A stretch of DNA of 64,000 nt from Clostridia bacterium (GTDB taxonomy: Bacteria > Bacillota > Clostridia > Peptostreptococcales > Acidaminobacteraceae). A program made the translations under genes and the position numbers. How positions within the stretch are numbered: the first letter of the stretch is position 1; every line of letters begins with the position of its first letter. The notes under the pieces were generated by a model. That model had not been told where the DNA came from, did no database searches, and saw only the letters and a program-made list of their open reading frames with translations. Location of the stretch: NCBI GenBank assembly GCA_018399635.1, contig JAGYOH010000006.1, forward strand, positions 62,001-126,000. The letters are read 5' to 3'. This document shows positions 1-8,055 of this stretch, one piece after another.

Positions 1-487
1 GTTCATCGCTGGTGATGACATGCTTCAGGCTGATACCGGGAATATCGGGGCGTGTCGGCACCGAGCCCGTGGCGATGAGGATGCGGTCGGACTCGAGCTG
101 CAGCTCTCCCTCCGGTGTGGTGACCTTCAAGCGGTTGGAGGAGAGGAAGGTGGCTTCCCCCGCGATCACTTCAACCTGGTTATCCCTCAGAAGTTGTTCC
201 ACTCCCTTGACCAGTTGGGAGACCACCTGGTCCTTCCTGGCCATGATTTTTGCAAAATCAATGGTGTAATGATCCACACTGATGCCGAAATCATCGATAT
301 GGCTGAGGGTGCTGAGGATTTCCGCATTTCTCAGCAGGGCCTTGGTTGGGATACAACCCCTGTTCAAACAGGTGCCTCCGATTTCAGCCTTTTCAATCAG
401 GGTCACCTTGGCACCGAGTTGTGCGCCCCGTATAGCGCCGACATAACCTGCGGTACCGCCGCCGATGATTATCAATTCCTTTTTCAT
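1..487 (-). CDS. lpdA: dihydrolipoamide dehydrogenase, N-terminal part (runs off window start)
   Basis: The flavoprotein E3 subunit re-oxidises lipoyl groups of 2-oxoacid dehydrogenase or glycine cleavage complexes. About 162 residues are visible. An FAD-binding Rossmann motif G9-x-G-x-x-G14 opens the protein. The redox-active disulfide motif GGTCLNRGCIPTK follows, with Cys40 and Cys45 in the spacing typical of class I pyridine-nucleotide disulfide reductases. A second FAD contact (ILIATGSVPTRP) lies near residue 145. The ATG at 487 is preceded by AAGGAGG. The C-terminal dimerisation domain lies outside the window, so mercuric or glutathione reductase relatives cannot be fully excluded, but the active-site signature fits Lpd. 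Confidence 0.88.
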   Translation of the reverse strand, partial: MKKELIIIGGGTAGYVGAIRGAQLGAKVTLIEKAEIGGTCLNRGCIPTKALLRNAEILSTLSHIDDFGISVDHYTIDFAKIMARKDQVVSQLVKGVEQLLRDNQVEVIAGEATFLSSNRLKVTTPEGELQLESDRILIATGSVPTRPDIPGISLKHVITSDE

Positions 488-634
488 AATACGACAAACC
501 TCCTTGAAGGGCGATTGCTACAAGAGAAATCAAAAGAAGATTTCTTAGAAGGACAAGCTTGTAACGGCTATCTTTAGTAACTATTTTACTAAGTTTTCGG
601 CATAAATGAAAGAAATTTACTCCTTTGGGACAAG

Positions 635-665
635 AAAAAACCTGTATTGCTCCTACAGGTTTTTT
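635..665 (-). terminator. intrinsic terminator
   Basis: AAAACCTGTA and TACAGGTTTT form a 10 bp stem with U-tracts on both strands. It lies 34 bases beyond the stop of the minus-strand gene ending at 699, and could work in either direction. Confidence 0.75.
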
Positions 666-698
666 GATGGATGCCAGTGGGTTGACCGGGAAAGCGGT

Positions 699-1670
699 TC
701 AATTCATGAGTTCACCGTTGTCTATGGTGATCTGCCCCTCGAAGACATAGGCGTTGTTCACGGCAAGAACTTTTTTAAAAAAGCCGATGGGGACGAAGGT
801 GCGATCTTCCACGATCACGGGTGCGGCACCCAGGACATGGTCTTGGCCCTCGGAGTCCCGGTAGAGGTCTTTCCCGATGGGAACCCTGATTTCCCTGTCC
901 AGGGTGACGATTCTATTTTCGCCGTCCCAGGCCACCTCAAAGCCCAGAGCTTCAGAAATGGCCCGCAGGGGCAGCATCACTTGACCTTGATCATCAAAAA
1001 AGGCGGGCGGTGCGTCGATGAATTGGTCCTCGACGACGATGGGCATTTCATCCACCTTGAGGGTGAACATCGTATTCGCATTTTCCTCCAGGACGACGAC
1101 TTCCAGGGGGGTGGTCTGGGCCGGTATGCTTCGGGTGGAGAAGGTATAGGTGACGATCAGATGGTGAGAAGCGATGTCTCCTTCATAGGGTCTGCCGTAT
1201 CGATCAGTGGCCGGCAGGTCCTCAGAAGGATTCAATTTGAGAAGGTCGTCTGAACTGGTCAGTTCTTCGTTGAAATAGTCCACCTTGACCTGGCGCGTGT
1301 CCTCCTTGACGACGATGACCTCCGCAGGATATCGGGGTGGATAGATCAGGGTGACAGGGACGTCGGACTTCAAGAATCCTTCGATCTCAGAGCCCACTTC
1401 AAGGAACTCTTCACCGACAAAATAGGTCATATCGGTCAGAGTGAAATAAAATATTCCGGAGTCTTCATGATTGACTTGCAGGCTGGTGATTTGCCCCCCC
1501 TCCTCCTCGATACTGACAACCTTTCCTGAAAAAGAGACGTAGACAGCCGGATTGCTCTCCGGATTTGCCGGGGGTGTTGTGAGGGCCTGGGATTGAATCA
1601 GGCTCAGAGGGGCACTGAGAATCATAATGCCCAGCATCAGAAGCCGTGTGATTTTTTTGCTGTTTTTCAT
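699..1670 (-). CDS. secreted protein with copper-amine-oxidase-N type domain
   Basis: This 323-residue protein is probably exported. An N-terminal signal peptide (MKNSKKITRLLMLGIMILSA) is followed by a beta-rich middle region of unknown role. The last ~110 residues carry the pattern of the Cu_amine_oxidN1 family (PF07833): VMLPLRAISEALGFEVAWD, then RTFVPIGFF. In Firmicutes this family is mostly found in cell-surface or wall-associated proteins and does not imply amine oxidase activity. The frame opens further upstream, but the ATG at 1670 has a good Shine-Dalgarno (CAGGAGGTAAT) and begins the signal peptide. It sits alone between two terminators. The substrate or partner is unknown. Confidence 0.75.
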   Translation of the reverse strand: MKNSKKITRLLMLGIMILSAPLSLIQSQALTTPPANPESNPAVYVSFSGKVVSIEEEGGQITSLQVNHEDSGIFYFTLTDMTYFVGEEFLEVGSEIEGFLKSDVPVTLIYPPRYPAEVIVVKEDTRQVKVDYFNEELTSSDDLLKLNPSEDLPATDRYGRPYEGDIASHHLIVTYTFSTRSIPAQTTPLEVVVLEENANTMFTLKVDEMPIVVEDQFIDAPPAFFDDQGQVMLPLRAISEALGFEVAWDGENRIVTLDREIRVPIGKDLYRDSEGQDHVLGAAPVIVEDRTFVPIGFFKKVLAVNNAYVFEGQITIDNGELMN

Positions 1671-1769
1671 CAATATTACCTCCTGTAGGCTGTTCTTTCT
1701 AGAGGTTAGACGACAGGGGATTTGATTTAGTTCAAGGATGAATGTCCCGACTTGGGGAAATAAAAAAAA

Positions 1770-1804
1770 CATTGCCGCAAAGGAACTCCTACTAAGCGGC
1801 AATG
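1770..1804 (-). terminator. terminator of the first cstA gene
   Basis: On the minus strand CATTGCCGC pairs with GCGGCAATG and is followed by eight T residues. It is placed between the cstA stop at 1897 and the next gene. Confidence 0.75.
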
Positions 1805-1896
1805 CCTATTCTCCTTGAAAATGGGTGGTTTTTCTGCTGGAGGTTGACACCTAATGAATAATTGTTTTGAAATGCGGTCAAAAAGCCATCAAGCTA

Positions 1897-3528
1897 CTAT
1901 TTGAGATTCTCCTTAGACGACAACAGGGTCGGAGAAAGGGTTTTTTTGGCTTCGAAAATGAGAATAATCGCCAAGATGAAGAGGGCGACGGGGAAGAAGA
2001 GCAGAACGGGGTTTGACAGATTCGCAAACATCAGGAGAATCAATGCGAGCAGTGTGACAGTAAACATGAAGATGATGGGAATGACGGCCATGGAGTAGTT
2101 TTTCCCGGTTTTTTTAAGCCAGAGAGCCAGGGTGAGAAGGGTCAAAGCGGCCAAAAGCTGGTTGGCTGATCCAAACAGCGGCCAGATGGCCTTCCACCCG
2201 TTGAAGGCCAGGGCACCACTGATGACCACGGTAATGGTGGTGGCGACGAATTTATCACCCATCAGGTTTGTCAGATTTGAAGTGACGGCTTTGGGGCTAG
2301 ATTCCACCTCGAAGAATTCCTGAAAAATGAATCTTGCCAGTCGGGTTGCCGTATCAAGGGTTGTCAAGGCAAAGGCTGAGATTGACAGGGTTACAAAGGT
2401 TTTGGCAATAGAGAAGCTCACTCCCATGGAAGCGATAAAGGTTCCCAGACCGTCGGCGAAAACATTCAGCGCTCCTCCGGCTCCCATCAACTCTGTGAGT
2501 CGTCCCTGAGATATGTAGGCGGCGGAAAGGATGGCCAATGTGGCCAGAACGCCCTCGATGAGCATTCCGCCATAACCGATCAACCTGATGTCGGATTCAT
2601 TGTCAAGCTGCTTGGAGGTGGTCCCGGAACCGACAAGAGAATGGAAACCTGAAATGGCACCGCAGGCTACCGTGATGAAAAGGATGGGGAACATAAAATT
2701 ATTGCCGATTCGAAAGCTTGTGAAGGCGGGAAGTTGAATCTCCGGTCGCATGAAAACAAGGCCTAGAATCCCACCTGCCAACATGGCGTACAGGATAAAG
2801 GAATTGAGATAGTCCCTCGGTTGCAGCAAAATCCAGACCGGTGTCACAGAGGCTACGAATATGTAAAGCAGTAAAATAATCATCCAGGTCTGTACGCTTA
2901 GGAGCAGCGGGAATCTCACTCCGGCCCAGATAATGGCAATCATCAAAACAACCCCGATTGCCGTTCCCAAGGTCAGATTCATGCCGCCTTTATAGACCAT
3001 AAGACCGAAAACCACTGCCAGGAGAATGAAAAGCATGGAGGCTGTTGCGGCAGAGGGGGTGGCTACAAATGAAATGGATACGATGTTGACGAAGGCTGCA
3101 ATGATCAGGATCAGGGTCAACCAGGCAAAAATGGCGAAGAGCTTCTTGCCTTTTATTCCCATGGTGTCGCCGATGACTTCACCGATGGATTTTCCATCAT
3201 GTCTGACCGAGGCGAAGAGGGACCCCATGTCATGGACGCCGCCAAAGAAAATTGATCCGATGATGATCCAGAGCAGCACAGGAAGCCAGCCGAACATGGC
3301 TGCGGTGATCGGGCCAATAATGGGGCCGGCCCCGGAGATGGAGGCAAAATGATGACCAAGCAGCACCGGCGCCTTTGCCGGAACGAAATCGACCCCGTCG
3401 GTTCTGGTATGGGCCGGGGTTTTTCTTTTGGGGTCGATACCCCATTGTTTTGATAACCATGCGCCATAGGTGGCGTAGGCAGTAAAAAATGCAATAATGA
3501 CGAACAGAATTAAGTAAAGTGAATTCAA
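1897..3528 (-). CDS. cstA: CstA family transporter (carbon starvation / pyruvate-peptide carrier), copy 1
   Basis: This 543-residue polytopic membrane protein belongs to the CstA family, whose E. coli members CstA and BtsT take up peptides or pyruvate under carbon limitation. The family blocks visible are an N-terminal TM followed by ATYGAWLSKQWG, the stretch VDFVPAKAPVLLGHHFASISGAGPI shortened here to LGHHFASISGAGPIIGP, FGGVHDMGSLFASVRH, and GAISGFHSLVGSGTTSKQL. About 14-16 hydrophobic segments are present. It is about two-thirds identical by eye to the paralogue at 5059-6684. A Shine-Dalgarno (TAGGAGGAG) precedes the ATG. Its upstream region shares TCAACCTG with the promoter of the other cstA operon, which hints at common control. 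The substrate is inferred from family only. Confidence 0.9.
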   Translation of the reverse strand: MNSLYLILFVIIAFFTAYATYGAWLSKQWGIDPKRKTPAHTRTDGVDFVPAKAPVLLGHHFASISGAGPIIGPITAAMFGWLPVLLWIIIGSIFFGGVHDMGSLFASVRHDGKSIGEVIGDTMGIKGKKLFAIFAWLTLILIIAAFVNIVSISFVATPSAATASMLFILLAVVFGLMVYKGGMNLTLGTAIGVVLMIAIIWAGVRFPLLLSVQTWMIILLLYIFVASVTPVWILLQPRDYLNSFILYAMLAGGILGLVFMRPEIQLPAFTSFRIGNNFMFPILFITVACGAISGFHSLVGSGTTSKQLDNESDIRLIGYGGMLIEGVLATLAILSAAYISQGRLTELMGAGGALNVFADGLGTFIASMGVSFSIAKTFVTLSISAFALTTLDTATRLARFIFQEFFEVESSPKAVTSNLTNLMGDKFVATTITVVISGALAFNGWKAIWPLFGSANQLLAALTLLTLALWLKKTGKNYSMAVIPIIFMFTVTLLALILLMFANLSNPVLLFFPVALFILAIILIFEAKKTLSPTLLSSKENLK

Positions 3529-3728
3529 ATTTGACTCCTCCTAAAACTATGTATTTTTTGGACGATGGTCCACCCAATATCAACCTCTAATGAGGTCAAG
3601 GACAGGTTGAGGATTATGCCAGAATCATATATATGTTAATCGGCTCAGTTAGTCGGGGGATTCACAAGTTAAATCTATGTAATGCCCTAAAATGATATTG
3701 ACTATCAATAACTCCACCGGAGATGGAC

Positions 3729-3763
3729 TTAAAAAAAAAACTCCGTGAGGGTTCTCACGGAGC
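3729..3763 (-). terminator. terminator of the arsA-like operon
   Basis: Minus-strand CTCCGTGAG and CTCACGGAG form a 9 bp stem with a short loop, followed by nine T residues, immediately after the arsA-like stop at 3771. Confidence 0.85.
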
Positions 3764-3770
3764 CTGGGTC

Positions 3771-4685
3771 CTAGGCTTCTTTGAAATATTCAGCAATCAA
3801 ATCGATGGTGTTTTTTCTGATATCGGAGTCGATCAGGGGAATCTTGATCAACTTCTTGTTGGGGAAGGATTTTTCGATGATATCCAGATAGACCTTTTCC
3901 TGTTCCTTTTTCTTCTGCCAGAATTCATTATTGAATTCCTCAGGCAGTATGCGGTTGATGATCAGGGCCTCGACGGGCAGATCGAATTTTTCCAGTTGTG
4001 CCACGGCTTTTTTGGTTTCCTCGATGGCCAGTTGTTCTGGATTGAGTACGAATCTCAAGGTCAGATCATTCCCGTCGATGAGGATCTTTTTGATTTCTCC
4101 AAAGCGCTTTTGCCGTTTTTCAAGAATTTCAAGGACGGGATCCTTCTCATCGTATTTCTTGCTCAGCATTTTGTTCATGCCGACGATGGATTTGCGTTTT
4201 TTGATCAGGGAAGCCATCCAGTCCTCGAGGAGTCCCGGCAGGGTGAGCAGTCTCAGGGTATGCCCCGTGGGAGCCGTATCGAAAATCATGACGTCGTAGT
4301 CGTCAAATTTTTCAATGATGATTTCAGCCATTTTATCAAATAGCGCTGATTCATGGGTTCCCGGGGAAACCATGGCGGCATCGAGCTGGGTGTTGATCTC
4401 ATCGATGATCACGTTGGATAGGATGGTCTTCATATTCTGCCGGATTTTGTCGATGTATAGAGAAGCTTCATACTCCGGATCGATTTCCAGGCCATAGAGG
4501 TTGTCCCGTACTTTGATGATTTCCCGACCGATTTTCATTTCCAGGACGTCGGAAATGGAGTGGGCGGGATCGGTGGATATGAGCAGGGTTCTGAGTCCCT
4601 TGTTGGCAAAGTGAATGCTGTTGGCGGTTGAGGACGTGGTTTTTCCCACTCCGCCCTTGCCGCCGTAAAAAATGATTTTAGCCAT
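3771..4685 (-). CDS. ArsA/GET3-like P-loop ATPase
   Basis: This is a 304-residue soluble ATPase of the ArsA/GET3 class of deviant Walker A proteins. The motif GGKGGVGKTT at residues 8-17 contains the signature lysine, the switch I-like STDPAHS follows near residue 38, and FDTAPTGHTLRLLTLPG near residue 150 is the family A-loop and switch II region. One ATPase domain is present, as in GET3 rather than double-length ArsA. No ars genes are nearby and the arsenic-binding cysteines are absent, so arsenite export is unlikely. It is co-transcribed with a small gene (4703-4990) and sits between two CstA transporters. A role in membrane protein handling or transporter control is only inferred from this position. 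Confidence 0.82.
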   Translation of the reverse strand: MAKIIFYGGKGGVGKTTSSTANSIHFANKGLRTLLISTDPAHSISDVLEMKIGREIIKVRDNLYGLEIDPEYEASLYIDKIRQNMKTILSNVIIDEINTQLDAAMVSPGTHESALFDKMAEIIIEKFDDYDVMIFDTAPTGHTLRLLTLPGLLEDWMASLIKKRKSIVGMNKMLSKKYDEKDPVLEILEKRQKRFGEIKKILIDGNDLTLRFVLNPEQLAIEETKKAVAQLEKFDLPVEALIINRILPEEFNNEFWQKKKEQEKVYLDIIEKSFPNKKLIKIPLIDSDIRKNTIDLIAEYFKEA

Positions 4686-4702
4686 TGATAGTCTTCCTCC
4701 TT

Positions 4703-4990
4703 CTAAGGATCCAAATCGTAATCCGCCCAGCGCTCTTCCCAGACACTTTTTCGATTCATCATCCGCTTGTCCCAGTCCGTGATTTCCGCATTGAGATAGG
4801 GCAGGAGTTCCAAAGTGTAGTAGCTGATGGGCAGGGGGATTCCGAGTAAATCCGAATAGCAGATCAAGAGGAAGTTGTCCATCTCCAAACGGGCTTCGGT
4901 CTGGACCAGTTCATAGGCTCTTCCCTTGAAGTCGGTGGCTCCTTGAAAGAAGAGTTTGAAATTTTCAAGAAAATTCTTTAAGGCGTTCAT
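4703..4990 (-). CDS. small protein paired with the ArsA/GET3-like ATPase
   Basis: This 95-residue protein has no motif that I can assign with certainty. It is mildly amphipathic, with one more hydrophobic stretch (LLGIPLPISYYTLELLPYL, near residues 48-66) and a charged C-terminus ending in YDLDP. It resembles the small companions of ArsA-type ATPases near cstA that are, from memory, annotated as cory-CC-star proteins; I could not check this. The ATG at 4990 has AGAAGGTG six bases upstream and is preferred to an in-frame GTG at 4999 that overlaps that Shine-Dalgarno. It ends 17 bases before arsA begins, so the two form one transcription unit. Confidence 0.65.
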   Translation of the reverse strand: MNALKNFLENFKLFFQGATDFKGRAYELVQTEARLEMDNFLLICYSDLLGIPLPISYYTLELLPYLNAEITDWDKRMMNRKSVWEERWADYDLDP

Positions 4991-5005
4991 TGTTTTCACC
5001 TTCTA

Positions 5006-5034
5006 AAAAGAGAGAAGCCATGGCTTCTCTCCTT
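5006..5034 (-). terminator. terminator of the second cstA gene
   Basis: On the minus strand GAGAGAAGCC and GGCTTCTCTC form a perfect 10 bp stem followed by TTTTTAG. It lies between the cstA stop (5059) and the next gene start (4990). Confidence 0.8.
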
Positions 5035-5058
5035 TGATAGTTGTGTGGATGACCGCTG

Positions 5059-6684
5059 TTACTCCTTGAGTTCCTTGGGGATCACTTTGAAGGCCTTTTG
5101 TGATTCGAGAATCAGTACGATGGCCAGGACAAAGAGTGCCACGGCGAAGAAGAGGAGAAGCGGGTTGCCCAGGTTTTGGACCATGAGAAGCACCAGGGCC
5201 ACAAGGGTGACACCGAACATGAAGACCATGGGATAACTGGCCATTCTGAACTCTTTGCCGGTTTGCTTCAACCAGACGGCCAGGGCCAGCAGGGTCAAGG
5301 CTGCAAGGAGTTGGTTGGCGGAACCGAAGATCGGCCAGATTCTTTTCCAACCGCTGAAGGCCAGGAAACCGCCGAGGACGACTGTGATCAGGGTGGCCAC
5401 ATATTTGTTGGTCATGATATTGGCGGCAGCGGCGGCGTTTGGATTTTTCTCAGGGTCTACTTCAAAGAACTCCTGGAAAATGAAGCGGGCCAAACGGGTA
5501 GCCGTGTCAAGAGAAGTCAGAGCGAAAGCGGAAACAGCCAGGGTGACGAAGGTTTTGGCCAGGGCGAAGTCAACGCCGAAGGCCGCCATGAAGGTACCCA
5601 GACCTGTAGCGAAGACATTCACAGGGCCGCCGGCGCCTGACAGTTCTCCAAGTTGGGCGGAAGTGACGTAGGCGGCGGTGATGATGGCCAGGGTTGCCAG
5701 AACACCCTCGATCAACATGGCGCCGTAGCCGACCAGTTTCACGTCTTTTTCAGAATCCAGCTGCTTGGAAGTGGTACCGGAACCAACCAGGGAATGGAAG
5801 CCTGAAATCGCCCCACAGGCGATGGTGACGAAGAGCATGGGGAACATCAGATTGTAGGTGCTGGGTGCGAATGAGGTCACTGCAGGGAGTTGAAGGGCTG
5901 GTCTCATCACGAGAAGTCCCACGACCCCGCCGATCAGCATGGCATAGAGCAGGAATGAGTTGAGATAATCCCTGGGTTGCAGGAGAATCCAGACCGGGGT
6001 TACTGAAGCGATGAAGATGTAGATGATCATGAGGACCATCCACATCTGAGCAGACAGGGCGATGGGGTACTGAACGCCCAGCCAGATGGAAAGGGCCAGC
6101 AGGGCAACCCCGACGACGGTGCCGACTGTAAGGTTGACGTTGCCTCTGTAAACCACCATCCCAAAACCGATTGCCAGAAGAATGAACAATAATGACGCGG
6201 TAGCTGCAGCGGGTGAAGCCACGAAGGCGTTGGCAACGATGTTGGTGAAGGCCGCAACAACAAGGAGAAGTGTCAACCAGGCAAATACCGCAAAGAGTTT
6301 CTTGCCCTTTGAGCCCATGGTATCCCCGATGACTTCACCGATGGATTTGCCACCATGTCGCACTGAGGCGAAAAGTGATCCCATGTCATGGACACCACCG
6401 AAGAAAATTGATCCGAGAACGATCCAAAGCATTACAGGAAGCCAGCCGAAGGCTGCTGCGATGATGGGGCCGTTGATGGGACCGGCACCTGCGATGGAAG
6501 CGAAGTGATGGCCGAGAACTACTGGCGCCTTTGCAGGAACGTAGTCTACGCCGTCGGTCATGGTATGGGCCGGTGTCTTGATTGAAGCATCAACCCCCCA
6601 TTTTTTTGCCAACCATGCGCCGTAGGTAGCGTAAGCCACAATAAAGGCTGCAAGCGCTCCTACGATTAGAAATACTGAATTCAT
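5059..6684 (-). CDS. cstA: CstA family transporter, copy 2
   Basis: This 541-residue CstA-family membrane carrier probably takes up pyruvate or peptides. It carries the same family blocks as the copy at 1897-3528: ATYGAWLAKKWG, APVVLGHHFASIAGAGPI, FGGVHDMGSLFASVRH and GAISGFHSLVGSGTTSKQL. Unlike copy 1, it lies directly behind a 178-residue gene whose stop it overlaps by four bases, and just downstream of the lytS/lytT two-component genes. In enterobacteria the LytS/LytTR-type systems BtsSR and YpdAB respond to pyruvate and control carriers, one of which (BtsT) is CstA-like, so this operon is the natural target of the local pair. A terminator follows the stop. Confidence 0.9.
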   Translation of the reverse strand: MNSVFLIVGALAAFIVAYATYGAWLAKKWGVDASIKTPAHTMTDGVDYVPAKAPVVLGHHFASIAGAGPINGPIIAAAFGWLPVMLWIVLGSIFFGGVHDMGSLFASVRHGGKSIGEVIGDTMGSKGKKLFAVFAWLTLLLVVAAFTNIVANAFVASPAAATASLLFILLAIGFGMVVYRGNVNLTVGTVVGVALLALSIWLGVQYPIALSAQMWMVLMIIYIFIASVTPVWILLQPRDYLNSFLLYAMLIGGVVGLLVMRPALQLPAVTSFAPSTYNLMFPMLFVTIACGAISGFHSLVGSGTTSKQLDSEKDVKLVGYGAMLIEGVLATLAIITAAYVTSAQLGELSGAGGPVNVFATGLGTFMAAFGVDFALAKTFVTLAVSAFALTSLDTATRLARFIFQEFFEVDPEKNPNAAAAANIMTNKYVATLITVVLGGFLAFSGWKRIWPIFGSANQLLAALTLLALAVWLKQTGKEFRMASYPMVFMFGVTLVALVLLMVQNLGNPLLLFFAVALFVLAIVLILESQKAFKVIPKELKE

Positions 6685-7217
6685 TCTTTTCCCTCCTTCA
6701 GGAATTTGAATTTTTCCAAGATTTCTTGGAAATTCTTTTTGTCCCTGTTGCCAAATCTATTGGTATAAACCTCTTTCGAGGTGGGGACCAGAATCACGAC
6801 CTTGAGCTTTGTCCAGCCATTGAGTCCGAAGTTGAAATTCTTGATGTAGTTCATTTTCTTTTTCAGATAATTCAGGGTTTCCGGTGACGGGGTATCCCGG
6901 GCGATCAGAAAGTAGGTGATATAGGTTTCCATGTGTTCTTCATCGACCTGTGTATAAAAATCCACGATTCCTTTAGTCATTTCAAGAAGGCTTTTGAGGT
7001 CCTCCAGGGTGACTTCAGGCATGGTTTTGTAGAAAAGATGATCATAATTGGAAAATGAATAATATTCCAGTTTTTTCGACATGAGATACTTTGCATTTCT
7101 GGCGTAAAAATGACCGTAAAAATCGAAATCCCAGCCCTCCACGGTATAAGGGGACTCAATGTCGTAGTTGTTGGTCAGATTTTGAATCATGTAGTCTCGG
7201 AATGCCTCATAAATCAT
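6681..7217 (-). CDS. conserved hypothetical protein upstream of cstA
   Basis: I do not recognise this 178-residue soluble protein. It is rich in Tyr, Phe and Lys, has no signal peptide or TM segment, and no metal or nucleotide motif is evident. Aromatic clusters such as WDFDFYGHFYARNAKYL near the N-terminus are conspicuous. Its stop overlaps the cstA start by four bases, which implies translational coupling, and it is the first gene behind the promoter at 7235-7270. An accessory or regulatory role for the transporter follows from position only. Confidence 0.6.
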   Translation of the reverse strand: MIYEAFRDYMIQNLTNNYDIESPYTVEGWDFDFYGHFYARNAKYLMSKKLEYYSFSNYDHLFYKTMPEVTLEDLKSLLEMTKGIVDFYTQVDEEHMETYITYFLIARDTPSPETLNYLKKKMNYIKNFNFGLNGWTKLKVVILVPTSKEVYTNRFGNRDKKNFQEILEKFKFLKEGKE

Positions 7218-7234
7218 AAGTTCACCTCACTTGT

Positions 7235-7270
7235 ATTATAATACAGAAAATAATTTTGTGCTTTGGGATT
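7235..7270 (-). promoter_or_regulatory. promoter of the hypothetical-cstA operon, probably activated
   Basis: A perfect -10 (TATAAT, 7240-7235 on the minus strand) has only a poor -35 (AAGCAC) 17 bases upstream, as expected for a promoter that needs an activator. Upstream on the same strand ATTCAACC and ATTCAATC occur 25 bp apart. These are candidate binding repeats for the neighbouring LytTR regulator, though they do not match the usual LytTR consensus well. Confidence 0.5.
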
Positions 7271-7311
7271 GAATCAATGGACAGGATTTCAGGTTGAATT
7301 GTACATTTTGA

Positions 7312-8055
7312 CTAGTAAATTGACATGATTTCCCTGAAATTGTTGGCGTTTGACCGGGCGACGGGAATCAACTCGTCATAGTGCTTCATTTTAAGGATGT
7401 AGCTGCGTTCCGTGGGTTCGATCTTTTCGATGAAATCGATGTTCACGATATAGCTGCGATGGGTTCTGAAAAATGAGGGATAGGTGATGTGTTCCTCCAG
7501 GGCGAGGAGGGTTCCGGGAAAGCTGTAGGTGTGGTCAAGGGTGTAGAGAATGACGGTCCCTTCCTCGGACTTGATGTAGATGATGGTTTCAAAACGCACC
7601 GGGACAAAATAACCGTGGTCATAGACCGATATGAAATCATTGTTGCTTTTGAGAGTGGAAATCATTTTTTTGATATTCTGCTGGTATTGGGGCCGGGGCA
7701 TTTGAAGGGCCTTGTGGAGGGCCTGGTCGAGGCGTTCCTGGCTGGTGGGCTTGAGCAGATAATCGACGGCATTGATATTGAAGGCTTCTATGGCGTAATT
7801 GTCATAGGCGGTGACAAAAATGATCTTGGTTTCCGGATAGTCGCCTAGAATCAGTTCGGCAATTTCAATCCCTGATTTTTTCGGCATTTCAATATCGAGA
7901 AAAACCAGATCCACCCTGTGATGCTTCAGGTATTCAATCAGCAACAAAGCATTGGTGAAGGTGGCCTTGATCTCAATATCCTGATAGTCGGACAGGAGGA
8001 ACTTCAGTTCTTCGATGGCCAGCATTTCATCATCTACAATGACAATTCTATACAT
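7312..8055 (-). CDS. LytTR-type response regulator
   Basis: This 247-residue DNA-binding response regulator has a receiver domain at residues 1-125, with acidic pocket Asp8/Asp9, phospho-acceptor Asp54 in LVFLDIEMP, and Lys in LLKPT. A LytTR domain follows at about 140-247 (SEEGTVILYTLDHTYSF, then FFRTHRSYIVNIDFIEKIEP). The start overlaps the end of the sensor kinase gene by eight bases, so the two form a classic LytS/LytR pair. It lies directly upstream of a cstA operon. By analogy with BtsR and YpdB it probably activates transport genes in response to an extracellular carbon source such as pyruvate. The ligand is not readable from the sequence. Confidence 0.88.
   Translation of the reverse strand: MYRIVIVDDEMLAIEELKFLLSDYQDIEIKATFTNALLLIEYLKHHRVDLVFLDIEMPKKSGIEIAELILGDYPETKIIFVTAYDNYAIEAFNINAVDYLLKPTSQERLDQALHKALQMPRPQYQQNIKKMISTLKSNNDFISVYDHGYFVPVRFETIIYIKSEEGTVILYTLDHTYSFPGTLLALEEHITYPSFFRTHRSYIVNIDFIEKIEPTERSYILKMKHYDELIPVARSNANNFREIMSIY

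Noticed and set aside
3771-4685. Arsenite efflux ATPase ArsA.
   Set aside because: No arsB, arsR, arsD or arsC is near, the protein has a single ATPase domain, and the arsenic-binding Cys residues are absent. A GET3-like assignment is better.
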